From: Siphonodentalium dalli
Lineage: Eukaryota; Mollusca; Scaphopoda; Gadilida; Siphonodentaliidae
Direction: 5' to 3'
DNA: 64,000 nucleotides
Assembly: GCA_032622095.1 (NCBI GenBank)
Contig: CP136063.1
Span: 83,123,980-83,187,979 of the forward strand
This document shows, in pieces, positions 9,057 to 19,151 of the stretch. The notes under the pieces are model-generated. The model had not been told where the DNA came from. It was given only the letters and a program-made list of their open reading frames with translations, and ran no database searches. The position numbers and the translations under genes were made by a program. The number at the start of each line of letters is the position of its first letter. Position 1 is the stretch's first letter.

Positions 9057-9756
9057 GTATTGGGAGGAAAAACTTGTTCCATAAATTTTCCAATTCCATT
9101 ATTTTGTAGACATCTCAGTTCTAATAATCATTCATCTGAAAAACCCATATGTTGTCAAAACAAATTAAAAATAAATACTCTCCAATAGAATAAATTTCAT
9201 TTAACAGCACACAATATCAATTTATTTTGCAAAATATTACCAGTGATATTTTCCTTAAAAATATATATATATATTTCAACCTGACATTATGTCAGAGAGT
9301 TTCAAAGCAGAGCCTTGTCGGACAACCTATACAAATTCGATGGTGTTGTCTGACAATTGTCCATGTCAGACCACTTATTTGGAGCCTTGATTATAGTAAG
9401 CATCAAAATTAATAACAGTTCAAGAAGGGGAAAAAAAATTCCTAAAATACTTTCTTCAAGAGGATAGCATGTGTGCTTGTGTGGTCTATTATGAATAGAG
9501 TTCCAGAAATTATAAGTGCTAATTAATTGCATACCAAACAGCCATGAAGATATAATCAGCTGAGTTCCCATTTCTTACACAAGGTACCAAGTGTTCAGTG
9601 TAATTGTCTGGAAAAACATGGGTAGTAATGCTCAGAACAAGATTGGCACCATTGTTAACTGGAAAGCAGAGGTGTCGGGATAGGGTGGGGTTTGGTCATC
9701 AACGTATATTATATATTAAATATAGATCGATGGTTTGGGGGAGGGACAGCTGCCCC
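9057..9756. other. No gene or recognisable element
   Basis: AT-rich DNA with a short TA run at 9260-9271. The open frames at 9227-9412 and 9302-9571 overlap on opposite strands and show no domain. Confidence 0.45.
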
Positions 9757-9909
9757 TTAACCCTTTACCCAACAAACCGGCCAAAACCGGCCAAATAAAG
9801 CTTCAACAGCCTAAAATATCTTCGGTCTGTCTCAATAGAACCATACAAATATGGATATCATTGGAACCGGCTCCTTGACCACATTATGATAGTTACAGTT
9901 ATGCCCTGT

Positions 9910-9978
9910 GCCAATGCATTCTCTTATATATGCGAGTCGACCATAGGTCGCCTCGCATATATAAGAGAATGCATTGGC
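9910..9978. repeat. B-core 69-bp palindrome
   Basis: First core of the reference B1 element, identical to 1187-1255. Confidence 0.95.
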
Positions 9979-10057
9979 CTAAAAAAAATCTTTTTTTAAC
10001 ACTTTTTACCATTTTTTCTTACATTCATTAACAATTTTATAATTTTTAATGTGTTAA

Positions 10058-10126
10058 GCCAATGCATTCTCTTATATATGCGAGGCGACCTATGGTCGAC
10101 TCGCATATATAAGAGAATGCATTGGC
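10058..10126. repeat. B-core 69-bp palindrome
   Basis: Second, inverted core of the reference B1 element, identical to 1335-1403 and 5802-5870. Confidence 0.95.
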
Positions 10127-10292
10127 ACAGGGCCCTTCTGTTGGGTAAAGGGTTAATAAAAGGCACACAATACTCAGGCTTATATTCAGTCCTGAGAGCA
10201 AAATATATCAATTCTGATAGGAATATGAGGTAAGAACTTTGAGAGACTATAAAAATGTATTCAGGGTTTCAGATATAAAATATTGGACTCTC

Positions 10293-10455
10293 GAAAATTT
10301 CACTGATTCATTTGGCAATAGAGTTACTTTGTGACGTCATGTAGTCCCGATAAAAAAGTCATATTGGACTCGATTTAGTCCAATATGACTTTTTTACCGT
10401 GACTCCATGACATCAAGAATTAACTCTATTGCCAAATGAATCGGTGAAATTTTGA
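10293..10455. repeat. Foldback repeat of about 163 bp
   Basis: Arms begin AAAATTTCACTGATTCATTT and end with the complement 'aaatgaatcggtgaaatttt'. Inside, 'ggcaatagagttact' pairs with 'taactctattgcc', and 'aaaaaagtcatattggact' with 'agtccaatatgactttttt', around the loop 'cgattt'. The middle of the arms (dgtgacgtcatg against catgacatca) is diverged. No second copy was seen, so family and mobility are unknown. Confidence 0.8.
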
Positions 10456-10772
10456 TTCACGCACAATACTCTGGTGAATTTAGCAGATATTTCACTTTCG
10501 CATTGAGTTTTTTTGTTACTTCTGTGTGTACTGTTCCAAATCATGCTTTCTGATGATCAAATACAGGCTTTTATAGAGAACCAAGTGCTGACAAATACCA
10601 GAAACAACTATGCACAAAAGTTTTATTCCCAAAATTTTGATAAACTTACAGATGGATAATAAAATTGCTATTATACAATGTTGTGTACAGTATGTGTTTT
10701 TCTTGTACTCGTCCAGGTTGTGGTGAAAAGTCATGTTGGACGAGACACTCCCATTCAGCTAAAAACTATACA
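10456..10772. other. No gene seen
   Basis: AT-rich sequence with small overlapping open frames on both strands and no recognised motif. Confidence 0.4.
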
Positions 10773-10958
10773 TTGCAATGGTCTATTATTCATCTGTCTA
10801 GGGGTGTTCAGGAAAAATATGCAGACAACAGATAATAAAAGTGCAGAAAGAGTCCTATTTATTGGGGGAAATGTTCAGATAATAAGTTCAACAAGTGACC
10901 TGAACATTCCCTGAGGGATAACTACTCGTCAATGAGTATTTACTATAGAAAGGGTTAA
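10773..10958 (+). mobile_element. Family E element, copy 1
   Basis: Body blocks 'ggtctattattcatctg', 'gacaacagataataaaag' and 'gaaatgttcagataataagt', with the right end 'gtcaatgagtatttactata' then 'gaaagggTTAA' (TTAA at 10955-10958). The TTAA and AGGG end match other copies at 23123-23341 and 49040-49245. The left boundary is uncertain. Confidence 0.7.
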
Positions 10959-11103
10959 TAGACTAGATCAAATAAACTTTCTTCAAATGGGTGAAGCATA
11001 TAATCTTCTTTAAAAAAATAAAGTAATGAAATTGCTTTACATGTTGAGTGCCAACTACGAGTTATCTCGGAATTTTTCAATTGGATGGGAGCCGGCACTC
11101 AAC

Positions 11104-12042
11104 CAGGGTTGGCGCTGGACGAGAATTTTCTCTTGCCAAAATTTTTGCCAAATAAAATTATTTTTTGCCAAATTAAAAAAAATATTTGCCCCAAATTTAA
11201 TTGCACGTATAATTGGCAAAATTATCGTGTTTTTATCTTTGTTATATACTGTAAAAACTAACCACATACACAGGTAAAATGAGCTACTTGAAAAGCAAGT
11301 TAGTGATATTAATGAATATAAAAAATAGCAATAAATATCTAAGCGACACCTGCCTACACAGTCATCAAGCATACATATTATTTCGCCTTCTATTACTACT
11401 GAAATCAATGAGCCATAAATTAATCCGTTGTCATTCGCATTTGGCTGAAACTATTGTCTTATACTCGATGGTAATATAATGCTGACATCATAAATACGTG
11501 CTATATAATGTCGCCATTACTTTGTATTGTTACAATGACTACATGCATCCATAATCCAAAGGGAGGATTAACTGTTAAAACAAACTAATAATTACCTTTT
11601 GGGTTATCTGCAATGAGATCATATTAGATAGTACTTACAACAGCCTCAATGAAAAATTTAAAGAACATTGCTTTTTTCCGACTCACAATTTAACCATGGT
11701 CGATTAGGTGTTTGATGAAAGTTGGATTATAACAGAAAGATGGGATTACCGTTTTGTGAAAACTAAAGAAGATTACATATATAAACTGTTGACATAACAC
11801 TGCTGACTGCGCTACATATAAATTAATTGATATATTTCTTGTTTTGGTTTCCCATATTATTGTCTGTAAATCGGCACATGTAAAACGAATAACCCATGTT
11901 CGATGATGTGTTTTGACTAGATAGTTCACATCCCATAATTAAAAACTCACTTGCCAAAATTTTTGCCAAATGAAAATATTTTTTGCCAAATGAAAATATT
12001 TTTTGCCATTGGCAAATTTGGCAAGCGGTAGCGCGAACCCTG
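11104..12042 (+). mobile_element. hAT-like element G2, 939 bp, perfect 8-bp duplication
   Basis: Flanked by CACTCAAC (11096-11103 and 12043-12050). Left end CAGGGTTGGCGCTGGACG; right end, reversed, CAGGGTTCGCGCTACCGC. The subterminal zones carry many TTTGCCAAA/TTTGGCAAA motifs: about four on the left (11130-11200) and six on the right (11950-12020). The interior (11205-11940) has no transposase-like frame, so the copy is non-autonomous. An internally deleted relative is the 121-bp element at 28369-28489; a motif-switched relative is 17278-18241. Confidence 0.92.
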
Positions 12043-12080
12043 CACTCAACGTGTTGAAGACATATTATGGACTTGTTCGT

Positions 12081-12398
12081 GTGTGTGAAATTGATAAATT
12101 AGTACTCAGGTGCTATTCCAACCTGGGGAATGGAGCATTATACTAAAATTGCCGAAAAATTCAAAGAAATCGACCGTGCAACTCCATAGAAAACATCGTC
12201 TGAACTATGTTCAATTGTAAATATTTACATCTCGATTCGGGATGCAGCAATCGGCCATAAACTTGAACAAATGAGAGTCAATGACGGTGCATGTTGTCAA
12301 TTTGAATTACTTTTCGTAAAACTAACTATGTGGTGCAAGATTATTCTCAATTTCTATTTGATCATGCACCCTACCAGAGTGTATCACATCACTTTAAA
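12081..12398 (+). repeat. Dispersed repeat S, copy 1 (inverted partner 33541-33878)
   Basis: Matches the reverse complement of 33541-33878 along its length, sharing 'agtactcaggtgctat.ccaac', 'aaatcgaccgt', 'ccatagaaaaca.cgtctg', 'tgtaaatatttac', 'tctcgattcgg', 'ctcaatttctatttgatca' and 'tcacatcactttaaa'. There are too many stops for a continuous protein in either copy. It may be a SINE or an old gene-derived repeat; I do not recognise it. Confidence 0.75.
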
Positions 12399-12540
12399 AC
12401 CACAACATGACTACAATAATAGTATGTTTTACTTTGTCTCAAGGAGAAAATAACTTCTTATATATTTGGTTAGTATTGGTTTTTGATGCCAAAAAATATG
12501 AATGAACGGGAAATAAAAGAAACTTAAGTGTAAAGAGTCT

Positions 12541-12875
12541 AAATAAGAAGAGTGCCAGATTTGTAATTTACAGAAGAATGAGGAATCACCGCGAACTCAA
12601 ATCTAATTTCTGCAAGATGGATTTGTCTGCATGTCGTGGAATCTTAATGTGAAGAGAGCCGTTATAACCACCGTGGCCCCGGATTACACACGAATCACCA
12701 CCACTTAAAACTGTCCAATTATTTGGTTCTGTCTCCATGCTATTCGCTCTGTGTCTGAAAGCAATAAAAACTGTTGAGCGTTTCTATAGAATCGCCCACT
12801 ATTGCTTCTACGATCTCTGTCTTTGTCAGCCCTTCGGCTGATACAGTTCATGTTTCATGATGTTTTCTCGCTGAC
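12541..12875 (+). repeat. Local direct duplication N, copy 1 (partner 13293-13650)
   Basis: Shares 'atctaatttctgcaagatgg', 'atttgtctg', 'gtgaagagagccgttataac', 'ccccggattacacacga' and 'aaaactgtccaattatttgg' with 13293-13650, about 750 bp apart. It encodes nothing recognised. Confidence 0.85.
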
Positions 12876-13292
12876 ACTGTCAGTTACCTAAAAATACAAG
12901 CTACAAGCACAACCCCTCTGGTATAAATTACTATAAAAATACAAAGAGAAACATCTGATGATAAACATATTTCACTTAAAAGTGTTTTTAAAACATACAT
13001 TACACCTGAACAGTATACTAAATGTTATAAAATTAGCTGCAATTTATGTCCCATGCAGTTTGTGAGAAACAAAAGTATTTTCTAGTGACAGAATGTCATG
13101 TTAACTGGTCTCAGTCATAAGGGCTAAAAAAAAAAGACCTTTATTTGCGTTAAACCCGATCGACCATATTTTGAACCACTGAGTCTATACTTTTTTTTTT
13201 TGGGGCCTAACTCAGCATTGATACAGGACATTCAGGGAGTAGATGCAACATCGTTTACAAAAAATAAATAAGTGTGGAAGGAATTTAGCCTT

Positions 13293-13650
13293 AAATAAGA
13301 AGAAAGAGATGCGCGTCAGCTTTGTAATTTACAGAAGTATGAGAAATCACAGAGAATTCAAATCTAATTTCTGCAAGATGGATTTGTCTGGGTGTCGTGG
13401 AATCTAATGTGAAGAGAGCCGTTATAACCACTGGCCCCGGATTACACACGACTCACCACCACTTAAAACTGTCCAATTATTTGGTTTCTGTCTCCATGCT
13501 ATTCACTCTGTGTCTGAAAGCAATAAGAACTGTTGAATCTAACGGAATTGCAGCATTTCTATAGAATCACCCATGATTGCTTCTACTCTCTGTATCTTCG
13601 TCAGCCCTCTGCGGATGTAGTTCGTGTTTTGTGAAGTCTGCTCGCTGGCG
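13293..13650 (+). repeat. Local direct duplication N, copy 2
   Basis: About nine in ten bases match 12541-12875. It contains an extra 'tctaacggaattgcag' before 'catttctatagaatc' and differs in 'gccctctgcggatgtagttc'. Confidence 0.85.
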
Positions 13651-13773
13651 TTGCTGTGAACAGAGGCACTGAGTCAGACAAATCTTTGAGAAATCCATTG
13701 TTGTTGCTTGCCGATTCTGAACAGACAATTTGTTACGCATGTTGAACATGAAATTTAATAGGAAAACCTTCAC

Positions 13774-13847
13774 AACATGTTGCAGGGAAAACCAATTTGT
13801 GTTGATCAGTGCTCACTGAGATTTGGAGAAAATCAATCTAACTAGCT
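13774..13847. repeat. Inverted repeat W, left arm (right arm 14706-14777)
   Basis: Reads 'acatgttgcagggaaaaccaa' region with 'tttgtgttgatcag' and 'gagaaaatcaatctaa'; the complement occurs at 14706-14777. The pair brackets a D element that itself carries a hAT insertion, so the W pair may be the ends of a larger old element of about 1 kb. Confidence 0.7.
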
Positions 13848-14010
13848 CAATGAATTTTGAAATAAAAGAGTGTCATTAAAAAATACAGCATGTGAAGCTT
13901 TGAAAAATGCATGAACAGAACACTGCACAGATTTAGTGCAGTGATGCAGGTGCAAAAATTAGGCCAAAATGCCGGGACCAGACAGTGAAGGATCCAGGGA
14001 TATTTTGAAG

Positions 14011-14588
14011 TACCTACAGTGAAGTACATTATTAAGGAACAGATAATAACCAAGAAATATATTGCAAGTGTTAGTTTTTAGACTTTATAAGGTTCCCGGC
14101 AGGGACCAGCCTAGGGGGCGACGTGGGCGAAATAGTCGCCCTGTGTGGCCGCAAGTCTCCCTGAAATGACGTCAGGGAGAAGTGGATGTCTCCCTAAAAA
14201 AAAAAAAAAAAAAACACACATTTTTAGTTAAATTTTTAATCTCCCTGAAGAATTGGTGACTGGATGATCTACTGCTCAGCTTAACACTTCCAGTTTATCC
14301 TCACCCATGTAGAAAATCTATTGTGGACAATAATAACAGCTAAAACAATCAGTTCTAATGAATAGTTACTAGCGACAAATAGTCGCACTAACGCTCCATT
14401 TCTCCCTGGTAATTTAAGCCCTCACTTCTCCTTATTTTTCCAAGAGGGAGAAGTCACTTCTCCCTATATTTTGACCCTAGGCTGGTCCCTGGTTCCCGGT
14501 CAAAACTTCAAAAAGTTCCAAGGTTTTGTACTGGTGGAATATGATCTCTACGGGCGATAGACAGAGTAGAGATTCATGGCATTATCTA
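14011..14588 (+). mobile_element. Family D element, partial, interrupted by a hAT element
   Basis: Body block 'acctacagtgaagtacatta', then 'gactttataaggttcccgg', then a 392-bp hAT insertion, then 'tcaaaacttcaaaaagttcc', 'ggttttgtactggtgga' and the right end 'cagagtagagattcatggca'. The left half seen in D copies at 15171 and 27558 is absent. Confidence 0.8.
14100..14491 (+). mobile_element. hAT-like element F, 392 bp, perfect 8-bp duplication
   Basis: Terminal inverted repeats CAGGGACCAGCCTAGGG and CCCTAGGCTGGTCCCTG, flanked by GTTCCCGG (14092-14099 and 14492-14499). The subterminal zone repeats 'tctccct' and its complement (for example 'gtctccctgaaatg', 'gtctccctaaaa', 'ctccctgaag', 'tctccctgg', 'ctccctata') and 'agtcgccc/agtcgcac'. 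It contains an A tract at 14194-14212. It is inserted in a D element, whose sequence continues across the duplication. Confidence 0.95.
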
Positions 14589-14671
14589 GAGTCTACCCAA
14601 TGTGTTCTAAGCTGGCCTCCAAATGCATGTAGGGCAACTTTCAAGTCAGCACCACCATGCTACATTTTTTC
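14586..14671 (+). repeat. Inverted repeat U, left copy (right copy 15506-15601)
   Basis: Shares 'ccaaatgtgttctaagctgg'-type sequence and 'atgtagggcaactttcaagt' with the complement of 15506-15601. Each copy lies immediately after a D right end ('gcat.atctag'). Confidence 0.8.
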
Positions 14672-14705
14672 AAGCTTCACTCTCACATTTCGGACTTCAT
14701 AGAGC

Positions 14706-14777
14706 GAGTCTGATTGATTTTCCAGAATCTCAGTAGGCAATGATCAAAGCAAATTGGTTTTCTCTGCAACATGTTGC
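14706..14777. repeat. Inverted repeat W, right arm
   Basis: Complement of 13774-13847, containing 'tgattgattttc', 'aatctcagt' and 'caaattggttttctctgcaa'. Confidence 0.7.
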
Positions 14778-15170
14778 AAAGATTTTAATATTAAATTGAC
14801 TGTTCAAAGTTGGCAAGCAACAACAGTGAATAACTAAGAGATTTGACTGACTCAATGTCTTTATTCCCAGTGATATTTATAGGGCAATAAATGATAAAAT
14901 TCCATATTAATGATTGTATCCATCCATGCAAACTAGAAAATAAATTTGGTGTGAAAAGGAACTGAAGGTTATATTGTAACTGAGAATACGCAGGATAGAT
15001 AACTGTGCAAAACGTGAGGTGTTTGACACTAACAACAGACTCTTGAAAATGAATTGTGAGAAGTGAATTCATTCTTATTTTGATACCTCTAGGGTGGCAG
15101 GGACATATCCAGGCCGGTTTTCATACCGGTATGGGCGCCCACACTCTAGGCACCGAAAAAAAAAAACATA
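14778..15170. other. No gene seen
   Basis: AT-rich DNA spanned by a 93-codon minus-strand open frame (14791-15072) with no recognised motif. I treat it as chance. Confidence 0.4.
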
Positions 15171-15512
15171 TATATTTTTTGTTTTCAAATTGCATGCTTC
15201 ACTATGACTTTTCTGAGCCGATATGGCAATAAACATTGAATTAATTACCCAGGATAAACTCCACAATTGTAAGTGACGCAAAGCAAAATAGCTCACAAAG
15301 TCACTTAAGTGGTGAAATTTCTAGTTTGGACCTTTACCTACAGTAAATTACATTATTAAGGAACAGATAATAACTAAGAAATATATTCCCTGTGTTATTT
15401 TTTGACTTTATAAGGTTCCCTGTCAAACCTTCAAAAAGTTCCCAGGTTTTGCACTGGTGGAATATAATCTCTACGGGCGTTAGCCAGAGTAGAGATTCAT
15501 GGCATGATCTAG
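15171..15512 (+). mobile_element. Family D element, copy with long left half
   Basis: Contains 'cttttctgagccgatatggc', 'ttaattacccaggataaa', 'acaattgtaagtgacgcaaa', 'cttaagtggtgaaatttcta', 'aacttcaaaaagttcc' equivalents and the right end 'tagccagagtagagattcat' then 'ggcatgatct'. It is closely similar to 27558-27894. Confidence 0.85.
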
Positions 15513-15601
15513 AAAAAATGTAACATGCTGAAATGTTGTGCTGACTTGAAAGTTGCCCTACATGTGTGTGGAGACCAGCTTAGAACACATTTGGTAGGCC
15601 C
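15506..15601 (-). repeat. Inverted repeat U, right copy
   Basis: Reverse complement of 14586-14671, adjoining the D right end. Confidence 0.8.
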
Positions 15602-15667
15602 CTGCGAATAGTAGGTTTTTGATTGAATCAAATTTCGAACCGAATAGCTTTGAATTTTTTTTTAAAA

Positions 15668-15756
15668 CGAATGTCCCTATGGGAGACTCATATATATTAG
15701 AGAATGCATTGGCAAAGGGTTTTCGCAAAATTTCAGAAGTCAGTCCTTCCCACGAG
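15668..15756 (-). mobile_element. Family B-prime fragment
   Basis: Reads 'gtccctatgggagactcata' then 'agagaatgcattggcaaagg' and 'ttttcgcaaaatttcagaag', the complement of the left third of a B-prime element (compare 6712-6790). The remainder is missing. Confidence 0.7.
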
Positions 15757-15932
15757 GAAACACAGCGAGAGCACGTATTTGCCCTTCCAATTCAGAAGAT
15801 GGTGTAATTGCCCCCGTAATATAATCGTAAGTTGGGTTTTTATAAAATAAATGTCATTGTGGGATAGGCCTATTTCCAGTTACACTTCCACATGCCCATA
15901 TTATAACTGAGATGAGAAAGGTTCTAAATATC

Positions 15933-16044
15933 TCCCCGAGAGCTTTCCGATGAATGGCAACAAGCCATATTTCCGACTAAATCCTGAAAAGTTACCCATA
16001 ATTCTGCTTTGGTTAAGAGGTCGATTAATTAGAGCATTACTGTA
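15933..16044. mobile_element. Family A MITE, right half only
   Basis: Starts at the hairpin centre 'ccccgagagctttccgatga' and runs to the terminus 'attagagcattactgta'. It is the A2 subtype (CCTGAAAAGTTACCC). Loss of exactly one arm leaves a sequence that cannot form the hairpin. Confidence 0.85.
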
Positions 16045-16885
16045 CCTTCAAATAGTTCAATATTGAATCAACGGTTACGGTGACTATAGACATTTTGACA
16101 TGAGAATCGAGTGCAAAATTTAGCACCCTTGATTTAAAAATTGCGATTGCATACAGGTGCGAGAAAAATTGTTCCCATCTCCTGGGAAGGACTGTCCAGT
16201 GATGAATGTGTTAAACATGACGTTATTCAGCAGTGAAGAGGTTAACATGTCAATATACAAATTCTCCTCCGGTAGCCCTCTTCATTGCAAGAATTCTGTG
16301 GGTACCACCCATGTTATGACTGAAGCATCCATTTAGCTGCAGTCTTTGAGAAGCTAATAATTCCCACATAAATTTCAAGAGATGAAAAAAGATGTGACAA
16401 TCTCACTTAAGTAGAAACTCCTTACTTCCACAGGGATTGGATCATAGGTGTTGGTAATCGTTCATGCTCTCGTTAATTCCTTTCATTACAAGCATGTTGA
16501 TTGGGGATAAAAATTATAGGCAAATGTTGATAGCATAAAAATCTATTAAATTTTAGCATCTGTTTTTGCAATTTCGTTTTCATACGAAATACCTGGGACA
16601 TAACTTTATTTTCAGTTTTCATTTTGCATAGAAGGAGGAACTATTTCAGCCAGTTTAAATCTAAAAAAGGTGAAATGGTGAAATAGCAGTGAAATTGTGA
16701 GTTCATTCATAAACATGAGATGGAACTAAGTACCTTGCACCTGGTTTGTGAGTCAGTAACCCCACTGAGAATCAATCGAGAGGTACAGATAGGTACGTCC
16801 TTCATTAAGGTACAAATTGCACCTCTATTGCACTTCACCAGAAACGTTAGTTTGAAGTCTTAGAAACCAAATTCCTTTGTGAGGT
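16045..16885. other. No gene or element recognised
   Basis: AT-rich unique-looking DNA. It contains one more short 'tcctgggaaggactgtcc' echo of 'cagtccttcccacgagg' at 15749-15765. Confidence 0.4.
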
Positions 16886-16888
16886 TTA

Positions 16889-17005
16889 TTTCTGTCCAGC
16901 TTTTGGTGCATTTGTGTTTGATAGGTATTTTAACACTGAAGTTATCTTCACGCGGAAGGCTTTGATTATCACACTTTGATCTGTATAGACTCTTTATAAA
17001 AGACC
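16889..17005 (+). repeat. Direct repeat M, copy 1 (partner 18400-18498)
   Basis: Shares 'tttggtgcatttg', 'tttgataggtattttaacac' and 'gattatcacactttgat' with 18400-18498. The pair brackets an E-type palindrome and the hAT element 17278-18241. Confidence 0.8.
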
Positions 17006-17013
17006 AAACCTTT

Positions 17014-17150
17014 TCTTTACTAAATACTCACTGATGAGTTGTTCCCTTAGGAAATGTTTGGATAATAAGTTCAACAAAAGGCCTTTTAGTTGAACTTATT
17101 ATCTGAACATTTCTCACCAATGAATAGGAATCCCTTGGTAGATACATGTG
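17014..17150 (-). mobile_element. Family E element, copy with near-perfect central palindrome
   Basis: Contains 'tttactaaatactcactgat' and the palindrome GAAATGTTTGGATAATAAGT...ACTTATTATCTGAACATTTC at about 17053-17115, with centre AAAGGCCTTT. It runs opposite to the copy at 10773. A matching E outer block 'gatgaataatagaccattcc' occurs at 18359-18378, on the other side of the hAT insertion, so the E copy may be split. Confidence 0.7.
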
Positions 17151-17277
17151 TTGACTTCAGGCTATGGGTATGTACATGTAATATCAAAATGAGAAGGCAG
17201 TTAATCACTAATAATCCTGTCTTAATTTGATGGAACACTCGCCCAGTCAGATGCAATCGGATTAACTATTTAACAAG

Positions 17278-18241
17278 CAGTGTTCGCGCTGTCGGTAGCC
17301 AAATTAGCCAATGGCTAATCTTTTTCGAATTTGGCTAATAAAAATTTCATTTGGCTAAACTTTTGGCTAAACTTTTTTTGACCCCAAATGGAGACTGAAA
17401 GCATGAATTTTTGGCAAGTGGGTTTTCAATTCTGTGATGTGAACGATCTAGTCCGAAAACATTGTAAGTGGGAATATATCGCCGACTGTACAAAAGGAAA
17501 CCCGATCGCGGACAGTACAAAGGGAAACCCGTCACTCTGCACGAAACAGCAAAATATCATTATTTTACATTTAATCCGCTAATCCCCCATTGTCTGTCTG
17601 GTCACTCACGGGACTCCTGCACAATGCATGTTTATGATGACATTGTATTTATGACGGTCAAGGTTTATGAGCACCAAGTGTAAGACAATAGCTTAATCAG
17701 CCAAATGTGAATCACGACAGATATTTTATGGCTATTTGTCATCAATACCGATACATTCAAAATAATATGCATGCTTTTATGACAGATTGCAATTTGATAA
17801 TGGCGTAACAATATTAAGTTATTAGTTTCCAGATGTCACTTAAATATTTTCGCAAGGATAATTAATATTTAATGATTTTTTAAAAGATATTGATATAAAA
17901 CAAAAAATTAATGACATTAAGGAGGACAATCCCGGGTTACCCCCCCCCCCCCCCCCCCCCAAATCACTCTTCCACATAAAGATTAATTAATAAATTTTTA
18001 ATAAATGATATATATCAAAATATTTCTAGTTCATCAAAATTAGTTAAATTATTGTTTATTTTACCTGTGTCTGTTAGATTTGACGTTTTAGTCATTAATT
18101 GTGAACCGACCAGAAAACGATGATTTAATTTGGCCATAGTTTTTTTTAATTTGGCTAAAAAACATTTGGCTAAAGTTTTTTTCATTTGGCTAATAAAATT
18201 TTCATTTGGCTAAAGTTTTTTTCGGTCCAGCGCGAACACTG
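17278..18241 (+). mobile_element. hAT-like element H, 964 bp, perfect 8-bp duplication
   Basis: Flanked by TTAACAAG (17270-17277 and 18242-18249). Termini CAGTGTTCGCGCTGTCGG and, reversed, CAGTGTTCGCGCTGGACC. Subterminal zones hold TTTGGCTAA/TTAGCC motifs: about six at the left (17295-17372) and four at the right (18129-18215). The end layout matches G2 (11104-12042), but nearly every GGCAAA motif is replaced by GGCTAA. The interior has a 20-base C run at 17941-17960 and no transposase frame. Confidence 0.93.
17941..17960 (+). repeat. Poly-C tract
   Basis: Uninterrupted C run inside element H; its length is probably unstable or approximate in assembly. Confidence 0.9.
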
Positions 18242-18399
18242 TTAACAAGAGGTTGCACCACGGGTGTTGGGATTCCCCCATGGTGAAACTGAAATATGCA
18301 TGGGCATGTCGAAAACCAAATTGTGAGAAAAAAAATGTTTGTCTGAACATCCTTCTAGATGAATAATAGACCATTCCGATGTATACCTTTTATACCTGA

Positions 18400-18498
18400 T
18401 TTCTGTCCAACTTTTGGTGCATTTGTTTTTGATAGGTATTTTAACACTGAAAGCTTTTGATTATCACACTTTGATATGTAAACTCTTTATAAACGACT
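18400..18498 (+). repeat. Direct repeat M, copy 2
   Basis: Same orientation as 16889-17005, with a 20-base block around 'atcttcacgcggaag' missing. Confidence 0.8.
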
Positions 18499-18670
18499 AA
18501 GTTTAGGGGTATATATATATGCTGTTTCACACTCTGTACTTTTTTATCATGGCTATGTGATAGTCACTATGGCCATGTATGATCTACAGCTGTCATATGG
18601 GGAATTAGGGGGGCTCGCTGGAGATAACTTTAAAAGTGATGATTTAGTTGATTGATAGATATCTTAATCC

Positions 18671-18712
18671 TTTTGTGATGGGAGCTGTGCTGTTGCAGCA
18701 TTAAAGATACTC
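18671..18712 (-). mobile_element. Family B-prime end fragment
   Basis: Reads 'gtgatgggagctgtgctgtt' then 'gcagcattaaagat', the complement of the B-prime 3' block. Confidence 0.6.
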
Positions 18713-18715
18713 TTA

Positions 18716-19063
18716 AGGGTACCTCATTCTGCTTAGGCATCATCTTCTGGAAAGTATCTATAGTCTAAAATTAACATTGTTTTAGTATCTTTTCCATTCT
18801 GCTCACTTTCTATATGCCCTAATTTGCAGAAGATAAAATGCATAACCGAGGTGACTAACGTGTGAACATCAGCAACTTCAACTGGGGAACTTCAATCTGA
18901 TCCTAGGTCTTCCATAGCAGTCAAGGCCTAAGCAGAATGATGTCCCAGCAGGTGAGTTTGGTGGTGCTAGCCCGCCGTGTGGGATAGCATCACTAAATTA
19001 TCCCACTGGGAACCTCATACTGCAGATGTCAGACACACTATTTCAAGGTTTGCCTGTTGCGTG
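18716..19063 (+). mobile_element. Family C hAT-like element, left-truncated
   Basis: Begins in the first hairpin 'gtacctcattctgcttaggc', then C body blocks 'cataaccgaggtgactaa' and 'ggggaacttcaatctgatcc', a second hairpin with 'ggtgatgct'-like arms, and the right end 'gacacactatttcaaggttt'. Confidence 0.8.
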
Positions 19064-19151
19064 CGCCTCCTGGCCAAAATTCACTCAGGGATGAAAACTG
19101 AATTTATGAACTCCTAAATATCATTGATTGTCCCACCCATGGCTATACCAC

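Larger units (their letters stand above)
9757..10156 (+). mobile_element. Family B1 piggyBac-like MITE, 400 bp, perfect TTAA at both ends
   Basis: TTAA at 9757-9760 and 10153-10156; inverted ends CCCTTTACCCAACA and TGTTGGGTAAAGGG. It carries the same GGCCAAAACCGGCC block, two B-cores (9910-9978 and 10058-10126) and AT-rich spacer as 1157-1556, in opposite orientation, with very few differences. This is the best-preserved copy and the reference for the family. Confidence 0.93.

Noticed and set aside
15118-15160. Short GC-rich patch 'gccggttttcataccggtatgggcgcc' as a promoter or element end
   Set aside because: Small palindrome 'ataccggtat' only; no second copy, coding region or terminal repeat nearby.
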